A stretch of 64,000 nt of DNA from DASSUW01 sp036257565 (GCA_036257565.1 DATAFH010000085.1:83784-147783); one strand, 5' to 3'; shown: positions 37,207 through 46,159, counted from the stretch's first letter. Numbers and translations: made by a program. The notes: a model not told the origin generated them from the letters alone.

Positions 37207-38307
37207 ATGGACTGGGAAGCGGAGGGCCTGCTCGACGGCGCCACGGACGACGCGGCCCGCACCTCCCGCACGGCGCTCCTCGACAAGCTGCACGGCGAGG
37301 GCGTGCCGCTCGAGGAGCTGCGCCGCGCGGTCGCCGACGACCGGCTCGCGCTGCTGCCGGTGGAGCGGCTGCTCCACTCGGAGCCGATCTACACCGCGCG
37401 CGAGGTCTCCGAGAAGGCGGGGCTGGAACTCGACTTCTTCCTGGCCCAGCAGCGGGCACTCGGCCTCGCGGTGCCTGAGCCCGACGAGCGGGTGTACGGC
37501 GAGGGGGACCTGGAGGCGGCCAGGCTCGGCCTCGAGTACCGGCGCGCCGGCCTGCCCGACGAGGAGGCGATGGAGGTCCAGCGCGTACTCGGCCGCGGCA
37601 TGGCCCGCTACGCCGAGGCGATTCGCACGCTCGTCGGCCAGAGCGCGATCCAGGGCGGCACCGACGAGCACGCGCTCGGCGCCCGCCTCGAGGAGGTCTC
37701 GAAGGCCCTGCTCCCGCTCGCCGGCCCGTGGCTCGAGCACGTGTTCTCCCTGCACCTGCGCGAGGTGCTCCGCCGCGAGGCGGTGTCGGTCGAGCAGCTT
37801 GCGGCCGGCACGGTCGGCGGCGGCCGCGACACCGCCGTCGCGTTCGCCGACCTCGTCGGCTTCACCGAGCTGGGCGAGACGATCCCGGTCGAGGAGCTGG
37901 GGAGCGTGGCCGGGCGGCTCTCCAAGCTGGCGGCCGCCGTCGCCGAGCCGCCCGTCAAGGTCGTCAAGCAGATCGGCGACGCGGTCATGCTCGTCTCGCC
38001 GGACGCGGGCGAGCTCGTCGCGTCGGCGCTCGCCCTCGTCGAGGCCTCCGACGGCGAGGAGGGACTGCCCGCCCTGCGCGCCGGCGTCGCCTTCGGCCCC
38101 GCCGTCAACCGCTGGGGCGACTGGTACGGCTCGACCGTCAACGTCGCCAGCCGGCTGACAGAGCGTGCCCGGCCGGCGTCGGTGCTGGTGACCGAAGCCG
38201 CGCGCGACGCGGCGGGCGACGGCTACGAGTGGTCGTTCGCCGGCGAGAAGCGGCTGAAAGGGCTCTCGAACCCGCTCAGGACGTACCGCGCGCGTCCGCT
38301 GGCCTGA
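37207..38307 (+). CDS. Class III adenylate cyclase with Rv1264-type regulatory domain
   Basis: 366 residues. The N-terminal 190 are all-helical (LLDKLHGEGVPLEELRRAVA, REVSEKAGLELDFFLAQQRA), matching the autoinhibitory pH-sensing domain of mycobacterial Rv1264. The catalytic domain has metal aspartates in VAFADLVGFTEL and QIGDAVMLVS, the substrate lysine region KVVKQIGD, and the transition-state motif VNVASRLTERA. TAGCTT ends six or seven bases before the ATG, so a leaderless mRNA is likely. It probably makes cAMP in response to acidification (known for Rv1264, inferred here). Confidence 0.88.
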   Translation: MDWEAEGLLDGATDDAARTSRTALLDKLHGEGVPLEELRRAVADDRLALLPVERLLHSEPIYTAREVSEKAGLELDFFLAQQRALGLAVPEPDERVYGEGDLEAARLGLEYRRAGLPDEEAMEVQRVLGRGMARYAEAIRTLVGQSAIQGGTDEHALGARLEEVSKALLPLAGPWLEHVFSLHLREVLRREAVSVEQLAAGTVGGGRDTAVAFADLVGFTELGETIPVEELGSVAGRLSKLAAAVAEPPVKVVKQIGDAVMLVSPDAGELVASALALVEASDGEEGLPALRAGVAFGPAVNRWGDWYGSTVNVASRLTERARPASVLVTEAARDAAGDGYEWSFAGEKRLKGLSNPLRTYRARPLA

Positions 38308-38379
38308 CGCGGGGAGCGGACCTGTTCGCCGAGCCGCCGGCGATCGAGCAGGTCGACATCATCGCGACCAATCAGTCGG

Positions 38380-39729
38380 TCACTGCCAGGTCGGGCGGGT
38401 GAGCGCCTTCACGAAGTCCTCGAGCTGGCGGGTCGTCCAGCACTCATAGGCCTCGCAGAAGCGCTCATACGACGCGATCACCGAGTCGCCGTAGTTCCAG
38501 TACAGGCGCGGCTCGGGGTTGAGCCAGAACGTGCGGCCGGCGAGCGCCGCGATCTGCGCGAACACGTCGGCGCGCGGCTCGCGACCGTTCGTCCGCGCGT
38601 CGCCGAGCACGATCACCGTCGCGCGCGGGTGCAGGTCGTCCTGCACGCTGGTCAGGAACTCGCTCCAGACGCGCCCGTAGTCCGTGTAGCCGGACACGTC
38701 GGCCACGCCCGCGTCCTTCGAGATCGCCTCCGACGCGGCGCGGAACGACCGCTCGCGCTCGAAGACGTCCGTCACCTCGGAGATCCGCTCGACGAACACG
38801 AACGAGCGCATCTTGCGGAACGCGTCATGCAGCGCATGCAGCACGCTGAGGAAGAAGACCGAAGCGCTCGTGACCGAGGTCGAGACGTCGCACAGCACGT
38901 AGAGCTCGGGCCGCCGCGGCCGCCGGGGCCGGTACCGCAGGTCGACGGGCACGCCGCCCGTCTGCAGCGAGGCCCGCATCGTGCGGCGCACGTCGACGTG
39001 CGCGTGCCGCCGTTGCCCGCGGGTCTCATGGCCCTGGCTCGCGAGCCGCCGCTTGAGCTGGGCGACGACGCGATGCACGGCGGCGAGGTCCTGCAGCGGG
39101 CCGGTGGGGAGCGCGCGGTCGAGCTCGGACAGCGGCCGTGACGGCGGCAGCATCTGCGTGCGCTCGATCTGCGCGCGCTCGAGCTCGAGCCGCAGGTGCT
39201 GCTCGAAGCGCCGGATCTGGTCGCGGGTGAGCCGCGGCTGCTCCGCCTCGAGCTGCGCGGTCGGCTCCGACCGCAGGCCGAGCGCCCGCCGGATGCGCTG
39301 GACGTCGACGCCGAGCACCCCGGAGCCCTCGCCGCGGCGCCCGAGCGCGGCGATGGCCAGCCGCGCCAGGTCGCGCATGGCGGCCTCGTCGCCGTCGCGG
39401 ATCGCCTGCAGGAGCTGCTCGCGCAGGTTGTCGAGCTCGATCCGCTCGCCGCCCGTGATCCCGTCATCGCCCGCCTCCCGCACGTCGCGCGAGACGGCCT
39501 GCGTCTCGGCGGCCCTGAAGATGAAGCGGTCGAACACGAGGTCGAACACCCGGCGGTCCTCCGGCGACTTCGCGAGCGTGGCCGCCAGCGCCTCGCGGAA
39601 GTCCTCCGCCGCCGTCCACGGCACCTCCTCGAGCGCTGCGAACGCGTCGTTGAGCTCGGAGGTGCCGATCGCCACGCCCTCTGCACGCAGCGCCTCGCCC
39701 AGGGCGATGAGCTGCGCGTCGAAGCTCAC
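38380..39729 (-). CDS. VWA-domain protein, CoxE-like
   Basis: 449 residues. The C-terminal half is a von Willebrand A domain with MIDAS residues in CDVSTSVTS, the threonine in SGYTDYG and the aspartate in VLGDARTNG. The N-terminal half is a helical region typical of CoxE (FREALAATLAKSPEDRRVFD, then VFDRFIFRA). CoxE works with the MoxR ATPase CoxD to mature the active site of CO dehydrogenase; no CODH genes are in the window. Co-translated with the MoxR gene (ATGA overlap). Confidence 0.9.
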   Translation of the reverse strand: MSFDAQLIALGEALRAEGVAIGTSELNDAFAALEEVPWTAAEDFREALAATLAKSPEDRRVFDLVFDRFIFRAAETQAVSRDVREAGDDGITGGERIELDNLREQLLQAIRDGDEAAMRDLARLAIAALGRRGEGSGVLGVDVQRIRRALGLRSEPTAQLEAEQPRLTRDQIRRFEQHLRLELERAQIERTQMLPPSRPLSELDRALPTGPLQDLAAVHRVVAQLKRRLASQGHETRGQRRHAHVDVRRTMRASLQTGGVPVDLRYRPRRPRRPELYVLCDVSTSVTSASVFFLSVLHALHDAFRKMRSFVFVERISEVTDVFERERSFRAASEAISKDAGVADVSGYTDYGRVWSEFLTSVQDDLHPRATVIVLGDARTNGREPRADVFAQIAALAGRTFWLNPEPRLYWNYGDSVIASYERFCEAYECWTTRQLEDFVKALTRPTWQ

Positions 39730-40610
39730 GAGGCGGCGGGCGCGCCGAGGCGCACGCCGACGCGCTCGGCCACGGTGTCGAGGTCGGTGCGGTGCTTGAC
39801 GATGATCGACATCGTCTCGCGGAACACGCCGGGCGAGATGTCATCGGCGCCGAGCAGGATCAGCGCGCGAGCCCAGTCGATCGACTCGGCGATCGAGGGT
39901 GGCTTCTTGAGGTCGAGCTCGCGGACCTGGTGGACGACCTCCACGAGCTTGCGGGCCACCGTCGCGGCCAGCTCGGGGGCGTGGAGGCGGACGATGGCCA
40001 GCTCGTGGTCGGTGTCCGGGTAGTCGAGCCACAGGTACAGGCAGCGCCGCTTGAGCGCCTCGGTGAGCTCGCGCGAGTTGTTCGAGGTGAGCACCACGAC
40101 CGGGTGCGTGCGGGCCTCGATGCGGCCGAGCTCGGGGATCGAGATCTGGAAGTCCGACAGCAGCTCGAGCAGCATCGCCTCGAACTCCTGATCGGTCTTG
40201 TCGATCTCGTCGATCAGCAGCACCACCGGCTCCTCGGCGGCGATCGCCTGCATCAGCGGGCGGCTGAGCAGGAACTCCTCGCCGAAGATGTCGTCCTGCA
40301 CGGCGTCCCACCCCGTGCCCGCCGCCTCCGCCTGGATGCGGAGCAGCTGCTTGCGGTAGTTCCACTCGTACAGGGCCTTGGCCTCGTCGAGCCCCTCGTA
40401 GCACTGGAGGCGCACGAGACGGCGGTCGAGATAGCGGGAGAGCGCCTTCGCGAGCTCGGTCTTGCCGACGCCGGCCGGTCCCTCCACGAGCACCGGCTTG
40501 CCGAGCCGCGCGGCGAGGTAGCTCACGAGCGCGGTCGACTCGCCCGGCAGGTACCCCGCGGCCCGCAGGCCGCCGGCGACGTCCTCCACGGAGGCGGGGA
40601 GCGCGGGCAT
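39726..40610 (-). CDS. MoxR-family AAA+ ATPase, CoxD-like
   Basis: 294 residues: Walker A EGPAGVGKTELAKALS, Walker B VVLLIDEIDKTDQEFEAMLL, sensor 1 VVLTSNNSRELTEALKRRCL, and the C-terminal lid. MoxR ATPases act as chaperones with VWA partners, here the next gene. TAGACT sits eight bases before the ATG at 40610, so the transcript may be leaderless. The divergent small membrane gene begins 30 bases away. Confidence 0.92.
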   Translation of the reverse strand: MPALPASVEDVAGGLRAAGYLPGESTALVSYLAARLGKPVLVEGPAGVGKTELAKALSRYLDRRLVRLQCYEGLDEAKALYEWNYRKQLLRIQAEAAGTGWDAVQDDIFGEEFLLSRPLMQAIAAEEPVVLLIDEIDKTDQEFEAMLLELLSDFQISIPELGRIEARTHPVVVLTSNNSRELTEALKRRCLYLWLDYPDTDHELAIVRLHAPELAATVARKLVEVVHQVRELDLKKPPSIAESIDWARALILLGADDISPGVFRETMSIIVKHRTDLDTVAERVGVRLGAPAAS

Positions 40611-40639
40611 GAGGCCTGAGTCTACGATCCCGTCACGCC

Positions 40640-40816
40640 GTGCTGGCCGCCTTCGAACCCTCCCCGCTGCCCTTCATCACACTGATGGTGCTGGGCTTCG
40701 TGGTCGGCGTCGGCGGCCACATCTACCGGTCACGGACCGCGATCGCGACCGGCATCGGGATGATCTTCACGGCCACCCTCCTGCTGCCGCTCGGGCTGTA
40801 CCTCAGCGATCGCTGA
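40640..40816 (+). CDS. Small hypothetical membrane protein (58 aa)
   Basis: GTG start and TGA stop give 58 residues: MLAAFEPSPLPFITLMVLGF, then a basic loop (HIYRSRTAIATG) and a second helix (IGMIFTATLLLPLGLYLSDR). Two helices with a positive loop suit an inner-membrane hairpin. TACGAT at 40622-40627 could be its -10 box. The last 14 bases overlap the end of the convergent TetR gene. Codon use (third-position C/G) fits the neighbours. Confidence 0.6.
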   Translation: MLAAFEPSPLPFITLMVLGFVVGVGGHIYRSRTAIATGIGMIFTATLLLPLGLYLSDR

Positions 40817-41417
40817 CGTCCGCCGGCGGACGACCGACCACCCGCCGCACGAGGTCGGCCCACCCGGCGGCCACTCGCTCGTGGTCCATCTGCCGCACGC
40901 GCTCCAGATACGCAAGGTGCTCGGCACCGAGCGCGGCGAGCAGTACGTCGGTGAGGTACTCCCAGTCAGCGTCGGGTGCCGCCTCGCGCACGAGCACGGA
41001 CACGTGGGTGCGGTAGAACGCGAACGGCGCCGAGCGGTAGCGCGCGCCCGCGGCCTCGGCGGCCGCCAGCAGCTCGCCGTAGTCCGCATGGTGGCGCAGG
41101 AGCCGCTGGCCGAACGCGATCAGCCGCTCGACCGGCGGTGCGCCCGGCCCGAGCGGTGCGGGGCCGCGGATGACCTCCTCCTGGAAGAGCCGCTCGCGCT
41201 CGGAGAGCACGGCCTGCATGAGCCCGGCACGGTCGCCGAAGCGGCGGAACAGCGTCCCCTTGCCGACGCCCGCCTCCCCGGCCACGGCGTCCATGGAGAC
41301 GCAGCTCGCCCCGCACTCGGCCACGAGGCGCTCGGCGGCGGCCAGCACCTTGCCGCGGTTGCGCGCGGCATCCGCGCGCTCGGGCGGCGCGTCCTGGACG
41401 ACGGGCAGCTCCGTCAT
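40803..41417 (-). CDS. TetR-family transcriptional regulator
   Basis: 204 residues. The N-terminal helix-turn-helix is clear: VLAAAERLVAECGASCVSMD, then VAGEAGVGKGTLFRRFGDRA. The C-terminal ligand domain is less conserved (LLRHHADYGELLAAAEAAGA). It is co-translated with the membrane protein upstream (4-base overlap), its most likely functional partner or target. The palindrome at 49342 is 8 kb away and need not be its site. Confidence 0.87.
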   Translation of the reverse strand: MTELPVVQDAPPERADAARNRGKVLAAAERLVAECGASCVSMDAVAGEAGVGKGTLFRRFGDRAGLMQAVLSERERLFQEEVIRGPAPLGPGAPPVERLIAFGQRLLRHHADYGELLAAAEAAGARYRSAPFAFYRTHVSVLVREAAPDADWEYLTDVLLAALGAEHLAYLERVRQMDHERVAAGWADLVRRVVGRPPADVSDR

Positions 41418-42040
41418 CGTCGCCCGTCGTCGTGTGCCCGTCGTCCCTGCTCAGGCGGCTCGGGCGGTTCGCCCGACCACGCCGGCCGCTCGGCGAGCAC
41501 CTCGGTGACCGCCGCGGGGTCCGCGGGGCGCCGGTCCGGCCGGCGCGGCGGTCGCGGCCGGGGCTCGGCGGCGGGAAGGGGCGGCTCGGGCCGGTGGGCG
41601 GCCCGCACCCGCAGCCCCATGGCGACCAGCCCGCCGGCCGCCAGCAGAGCGCCGAACATCCCCCATTGGATGCCGACCGTCGCTCCGGGCTCGGACACAT
41701 CGGGCTTGTCGAACAGCCGCCAGACGAGCAGCAGGAACGCCCAGGCGCCGGCGACGGAGATCACGGTGCCGTCGCCGCCCGGCAGGTGAAACGCCTTGCG
41801 CTCGCTGCGCGCCCAGACGAGGAACAGCACCCCGGCGGCGACCAGCAGAACGGACGCCTCGACGAACGTGAAAACCCCGAACGCGCTCATGTTCTCGTTC
41901 ACGAACGCCTTCGCCCCCTCGGGGAGGTACGACTTCGTGTACCACGGCAGGAGCAGCGACAGCGCCAGGGCAGCGGCGGCGATGCCCGCGTTGCGCAGCT
42001 CGGGCGGCAGAGCGCGCAGCCTCTCGAGCGCACGGGCCAT
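41414..42040 (-). CDS. Hypothetical membrane protein
   Basis: 208 residues. Four predicted helices: NAGIAAAALALSLLLPWYTK, GVFTFVEASVLLVAAGVLFL, ISVAGAWAFLLLVWRLFDKP and GMFGALLAAGGLVAMGLRVR. They are followed by a long Pro/Arg-rich cytoplasmic tail. TAGACT eight bases before the ATG mirrors the arrangement at the MoxR gene. Function unknown. Confidence 0.7.
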   Translation of the reverse strand: MARALERLRALPPELRNAGIAAAALALSLLLPWYTKSYLPEGAKAFVNENMSAFGVFTFVEASVLLVAAGVLFLVWARSERKAFHLPGGDGTVISVAGAWAFLLLVWRLFDKPDVSEPGATVGIQWGMFGALLAAGGLVAMGLRVRAAHRPEPPLPAAEPRPRPPRRPDRRPADPAAVTEVLAERPAWSGEPPEPPEQGRRAHDDGRR

Positions 42041-42060
42041 GGGACCTGAGTCTACGTCGG

Positions 42061-42402
42061 CTACTCGACGGGGATGTCCTGCACCTCGGGCGGCTTGTGC
42101 TCGGAGGGCTCGAGCCGGGCGATGTACCAGTCGAGGACGGCGCGGATGGCGATCAGGAGCTCGCGGAGAGCGTCGGCGAGCTGGCGGGCGAGCTCGGGCG
42201 GGACGACGCCGCGCAGCGACTCGAGCAGCGCCGTGAGCTGGCCGAGGTCCGGGAACGCGTTGGGGCGCGGCTCCTCGCCGGGCACGCTCCACCCGCGTGG
42301 CGGGACGGTCCGCGTCGCGGCCTCCTCGGCGGCACGGTGCGCGTCGCGGACGAGCCGCTCGGCCTCCTCGTACTGCGCGCGAAGGCGCTCAGGGTCAGGC
42401 AT
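42061..42402 (-). CDS. Hypothetical helical protein
   Basis: 113 residues: a helix (PERLRAQYEEAERLVRDAHR), a Pro-rich linker (TVPPRGWSVPGEEPRPNAFP) and a second amphipathic region (PELARQLADALRELLIAIRA). The end EPSEHKPPEVQDIPVE is acidic. Its start overlaps the end of the ArsA gene by eight bases, so it is co-transcribed and may work with it. No family recognised. Confidence 0.62.
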   Translation of the reverse strand: MPDPERLRAQYEEAERLVRDAHRAAEEAATRTVPPRGWSVPGEEPRPNAFPDLGQLTALLESLRGVVPPELARQLADALRELLIAIRAVLDWYIARLEPSEHKPPEVQDIPVE

Positions 42403-43561
42403 CCTCGAACCCCACGACGAGCGAGCCGGCGTCGAGCTTGGCGGACGTCGGCTTGAAGCCGGCGAGGGCCCCGGGGAGCACGATCGTGCGCTTGTGCTCG
42501 TCGACCCGGACGACCAGCTCGAGCCCGATCTTCTTGAGCGCGACGTCGCCCTTGCTGACGAAGGGCAGGTCGAGCCGGAGCTCGGCCCGGTCCCCGTTCA
42601 TCGACAGCTCCTGGGCCAGGCGGTCGTGCAGCACCGCTGCCGGGTCACCGTCACCGAACAGCGCGCCCGCCAGGCGGTCGAGCATCTCCGTGCCCAGGAC
42701 CTCCTGCTCGAAGTACGGGGCCCGCAGCACCGGGACCGGGGCGAAGCCGGCCTGCACCTCCGAGAGCTGCGCGGCCTGGACGGCCCGCCAGGCCCCGAAG
42801 TACTCGCCCACGTCCTCCGGGAACACGCGGTTGACGACCACCGCGTCGCACAGGTAGCCGTACAGGTTCAGGTAGGTGAACGTGCGCATGGCCTCGGCCA
42901 CCACCATGCGGTCGGGCGTCATCACGAGGCGGATCGTCACGCGCGAGACGTCGCGCAGCAGCTCGTGCATGGCGATCAAGTTGCTCACCAGCCGCTGCAC
43001 GTCGCCCATCACCCGCTCGTCGGGGAGCGAGAGGTCGAGGAACGCGCGCGCGAGCGGGCGCGCCGCCGCCAGCAAGGCGGTCTCGCGGCCCAGGACCCGG
43101 TCGAGCCACCACTGTGCGGCGTCGGGGAACGAGAGCAGCCGCAGCGTCTCGCCGGTCGGCGCGCAGTCGACGACGATCGCGTCCCAGTTGCCCGACTCCG
43201 CGTGACGCTTGAGCCGCAGGAGGCTGAACAGCTCGTCGGCCCCGGGCGGGACGGTGAGCTCCTCGGCGGCGATCCGCTCCACGCCGCGCTCGGCCAGCAC
43301 GCCGCCGAGCCAGTCCTGCACCGCCGACCAGTTGTGCTCGAGCTCGTCCTGGGCCTGCACCTGCTGCGCCCACACGCCGCCACCCGCCTCGGTCGGCTCG
43401 GCGCCGACCGTGACCTGGAGCGACTCGGCCAGCGAGTGCGCGGGGTCGGTCGACAGCACGAGCGTACGCGCGCCCTGCGCAGCGCAGCGCCGAGCGGTGG
43501 CGGCGGCCACGGACGTCTTGCCCACGCCGCCCTTGCCCGTGTAGAGGATGATCCGGGGCAT
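42395..43561 (-). CDS. ArsA/Get3-family ATPase
   Basis: 388 residues, single ATPase module. Deviant Walker A YTGKGGVGKTSVAAATARR, switch I LSTDPAHSLAESL, switch II VVDCAPTGETLRLLSFPD, and a C-terminal ArsA-HSP20-like beta domain (LRLDLPFVSKGDVALKKIGL, VDEHKRTIVLPGALAG). No ars genes are nearby, so arsenite efflux is unlikely; bacterial single-domain ArsA proteins are of unclear role. I start at ATG 43561 rather than the TTG one codon upstream. Confidence 0.9.
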   Translation of the reverse strand: MPRIILYTGKGGVGKTSVAAATARRCAAQGARTLVLSTDPAHSLAESLQVTVGAEPTEAGGGVWAQQVQAQDELEHNWSAVQDWLGGVLAERGVERIAAEELTVPPGADELFSLLRLKRHAESGNWDAIVVDCAPTGETLRLLSFPDAAQWWLDRVLGRETALLAAARPLARAFLDLSLPDERVMGDVQRLVSNLIAMHELLRDVSRVTIRLVMTPDRMVVAEAMRTFTYLNLYGYLCDAVVVNRVFPEDVGEYFGAWRAVQAAQLSEVQAGFAPVPVLRAPYFEQEVLGTEMLDRLAGALFGDGDPAAVLHDRLAQELSMNGDRAELRLDLPFVSKGDVALKKIGLELVVRVDEHKRTIVLPGALAGFKPTSAKLDAGSLVVGFEDA

Positions 43562-43576
43562 CAAGGCCCGGGGAGT

Positions 43577-45052
43577 CTAGGACCGTCTGACCTTCAGCAC
43601 CCGGACCGTCGCGGTGCCCGAGCCGACGTTGCCGGCCAGGTCACGCGCGGTCAGCTGCACCGTGTACCGGCCCTTGCGGCGCGGCACCGCCCAGCCGAAG
43701 CTGCGGCTCCCGTACGCCACGGTGCCGAAGGCGCGCGACTCGACGACCCGCGTCCCGCGCGTGATCTGCAGGGTGACCGAGGAGATCTTCGACAGCCGGA
43801 AGCCGACCCGCCCGTAGCGGCCGCCGCGCAGCCGGCCGCGGCGGACGGCGATCTCGGGCGGCGTCGTGAGGTAGGCCAGGAAGCGCTGGGCGGTCTGGCA
43901 GTAGGCCGGCGTGCCGGTCTGCTTGCAGAGGTCGTTGACGAAGTCGCGCAGGAGGTCGTGGTAGGACAGGTCCGACTCGCGCGTGCTGCTCCCGCGCGAG
44001 TACAGCGACCATGCGCCGGTGTCGTACGTCGGGAGCTCGTGCCGCAGCTGCGGGTCGGCGCGCGCGAACAGCTCGGCGCCCTTCGGGTCGCCCGAGATCC
44101 GCGCGTAGTCGTGCAGCCCGACGAGCGTCTGGACGAAGCCGTTCGCCACCCGCAGGGACGGCGCGAACGAGTACAGCGCGTAGTGGTCGCCGTAGCGCTC
44201 CGGGACGCGCACCCCGGTCGGCGTGCGGCGGGAGAAGAGCGGCAGCGCGCGGGCGGCGATCGGGAGCACCTCGTCGCGGCGGCCGAGGCGGTGCGCGGCG
44301 CGGGCGAGCGCCTGCACGGCAGTGCCCTGCGCCATCCCGCTCACCCACGGCGCGCGACCGCCGCCGAACGCGAAGTAGTACTCCCACGCGATGCCGCCCG
44401 CGCGGCCGACGGCCAACGGGAGCAGCTCGTCGAGCAGGGCGTCCGCCTCGTCGTAGAAGTAGCCGGTGACGAGCCCGTTGAGCTTGCCGAAGTTGCCGAG
44501 CACCTGGAACTGCAGTCCTTGCCCCGGGTAGTACTGCCAGAGCAGCTCGGACCCCTCGAACTCCACCCGGGTGCCTGAGCTGAGCAGCGGCCGGCCGCCG
44601 TACCACCAGCGCAGGTTGCGGTCGAGCGTCAGCCACAGCGGGACGAGACGCGCGCGGGTCAGCTGCTTGCGAGCGGCGATCGCCTCGATCGTCCCGATCA
44701 CGGCTCGCATCTGCACCCAGCGCGCGCCCGAGAGCTTTCGCGTCCTGCGGCCCGCGTCGTAGTACGCGTCACGGTAGGCGCGGAACTCCAGCCAGGTGAG
44801 CCGGTGGCGCTTGCGCAGCCGCCGCAGCTCGCCGACCACGGTGCGGCGGGCGCTCGCCGTCGCCACGGCCGGCCGGCGCTCCGCCGCCGGAGGCTCGGGC
44901 AGCGACGCCGGGGGCACGAACGGGTCCTCGCGGACGGTCACCTTGCCGTCGCGGCCGAGCACCAGCACCTCGTCCGCGGAGGCGGGCGCCGCGCCCACGA
45001 GCGCGGTCAGCACGGCGAGAACGGCGAGGCGGGCAACTGGCATGACCCCCAT
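43577..45052 (-). CDS. D-glucuronyl C5-epimerase-like exported protein
   Basis: About 491 residues. Signal peptide VARLAVLAVLTALVGAAPASA, a basic helical spacer, then the C5-epimerase C-terminal-type domain: EGSELLWQYYPGQGLQFQVL, FGGGRAPWVSGMAQGTAVQA, and YDTGAWSLYSRG with SYHDLLRDFVNDL. The last 80 residues form an immunoglobulin-like sandwich (RGRYTVQLTARDLAGN type). In animals this family epimerises glucuronate in heparan sulfate; in bacteria it suggests work on an exported polysaccharide. TAGCAT ends seven bases before ATG 45052, supporting that start; ATG 45043 is the alternative. Confidence 0.8.
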   Translation of the reverse strand: MGVMPVARLAVLAVLTALVGAAPASADEVLVLGRDGKVTVREDPFVPPASLPEPPAAERRPAVATASARRTVVGELRRLRKRHRLTWLEFRAYRDAYYDAGRRTRKLSGARWVQMRAVIGTIEAIAARKQLTRARLVPLWLTLDRNLRWWYGGRPLLSSGTRVEFEGSELLWQYYPGQGLQFQVLGNFGKLNGLVTGYFYDEADALLDELLPLAVGRAGGIAWEYYFAFGGGRAPWVSGMAQGTAVQALARAAHRLGRRDEVLPIAARALPLFSRRTPTGVRVPERYGDHYALYSFAPSLRVANGFVQTLVGLHDYARISGDPKGAELFARADPQLRHELPTYDTGAWSLYSRGSSTRESDLSYHDLLRDFVNDLCKQTGTPAYCQTAQRFLAYLTTPPEIAVRRGRLRGGRYGRVGFRLSKISSVTLQITRGTRVVESRAFGTVAYGSRSFGWAVPRRKGRYTVQLTARDLAGNVGSGTATVRVLKVRRS

Positions 45053-45085
45053 GACCCCGATGCTAGGCTCGAGTTGCGGCGCGCG

Positions 45086-46135
45086 ATGGCGCTGCACCTC
45101 TTCATGCGCCTCGTCGTCCTCGTACTCGCCGCAGTCCTCGCTTCGCTCGCGCTCGCCGGCTGCGGGGGAGGCGGTGGCGACGCGGCCGACGGCAGCACGG
45201 ACGTCGACCAGCTCCTGCAGGACACGTTCTCCGGCACCAAGGAGATCTCGTCCGGCCGCATCGACGCGTCCGTCGACGTGAAGGCCGACGGCACCGTCGC
45301 CATGAACCTCACCGGCCCGTTCCAGAGCACGGGCGAGGGCAAGCTGCCCAAGCTCGCGCTCGAGGCGTCGTTCGAGGGCGAGGGCGAGAGCGTGTCGGGC
45401 GGCGTGACCTCGACCGGCGACCAGGGCTTCGTCGGCTTCGGCGGCACCCAGTACGAGATCGCCGGCCCGGTCTACGAGCAGTTCAAGGCCGGCTACGAGC
45501 AGTCCGCCGAGCAGGGCGCGCAGAAGAACCAGTCGCTCGCCTCGCTCGGCATGGACCCGCGCCGCTGGCTCACCAACGCCCGCAACGCGGGCGAGGCGAA
45601 GGTCGGCGACACCGACACGGTGAAGATCACGGGCGACGTCGACGTGCCCAAGCTGCTCGACGACGTCAACCGCGCCCTGGAGCGGATCCGCTCGCTCGGC
45701 GTGCAGGGCTCGGACCAGCTGCCCGACCGCCTCACCGACGCCGAGCGCAAGCAGGTGACCGACGCCGTCGACGACCTCAGCGTCGAGATCTACACGGGCG
45801 CCGACGACCGCATCCTGCGCCGCATGGTGGTCGCCCTGCGCGCCCAGGGCGAGCAGGCGTCGCAGGCCGCCGACGTGCGGCTCGACCTGCAGCTGCTCGA
45901 CGTCAACGAGGACCAGGACATCGAGGCGCCGGGCGACGCGAAGCCGTTCAACGAGCTCGTGAAGAAGGCGCAGTCGCTCGGGCTGGGGAACCTCGGCTCG
46001 TTGGGAGCCGGCGCGGGCGGCGGTGGCGGCGCGACGAGCCAGGCGAACGTCGAGAAGTACTCGCAGTGCATCCAGGATGCGCAGGGCGACAACGCCAAGA
46101 TCCGCAAGTGCGCGGACCTCCTCACGACGCCGTAG
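45086..46135 (+). CDS. LppX/LprG-like lipoprotein
   Basis: 349 residues. Signal MRLVVLVLAAVLASLALAGC (with ATG 45104) and lipobox LAGC; the ATG at 45086 adds six residues. The mature part resembles the LppX_LprAFG fold: ISSGRIDASVDVKADGTVAM, GQGFVGF-type strands, LDLQLLDVNEDQDIEAPGDA. These proteins carry lipids across the envelope in mycobacteria. A Gly-rich linker leads to a small C-terminal module with two cysteines (YSQCIQDAQG, KIRKCADLL), probably a disulphide hairpin. Divergent from the epimerase gene across 33 bases. Confidence 0.78.
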   Translation: MALHLFMRLVVLVLAAVLASLALAGCGGGGGDAADGSTDVDQLLQDTFSGTKEISSGRIDASVDVKADGTVAMNLTGPFQSTGEGKLPKLALEASFEGEGESVSGGVTSTGDQGFVGFGGTQYEIAGPVYEQFKAGYEQSAEQGAQKNQSLASLGMDPRRWLTNARNAGEAKVGDTDTVKITGDVDVPKLLDDVNRALERIRSLGVQGSDQLPDRLTDAERKQVTDAVDDLSVEIYTGADDRILRRMVVALRAQGEQASQAADVRLDLQLLDVNEDQDIEAPGDAKPFNELVKKAQSLGLGNLGSLGAGAGGGGGATSQANVEKYSQCIQDAQGDNAKIRKCADLLTTP

Positions 46136-46159
46136 CGACGATCCGCCCATAATCCGCCG

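Noticed and set aside
42395..43561. Arsenite efflux role for the ArsA-like ATPase
   Set aside because: No arsB, arsR or arsC nearby and a single ATPase module; the family also includes proteins of other or unknown function.
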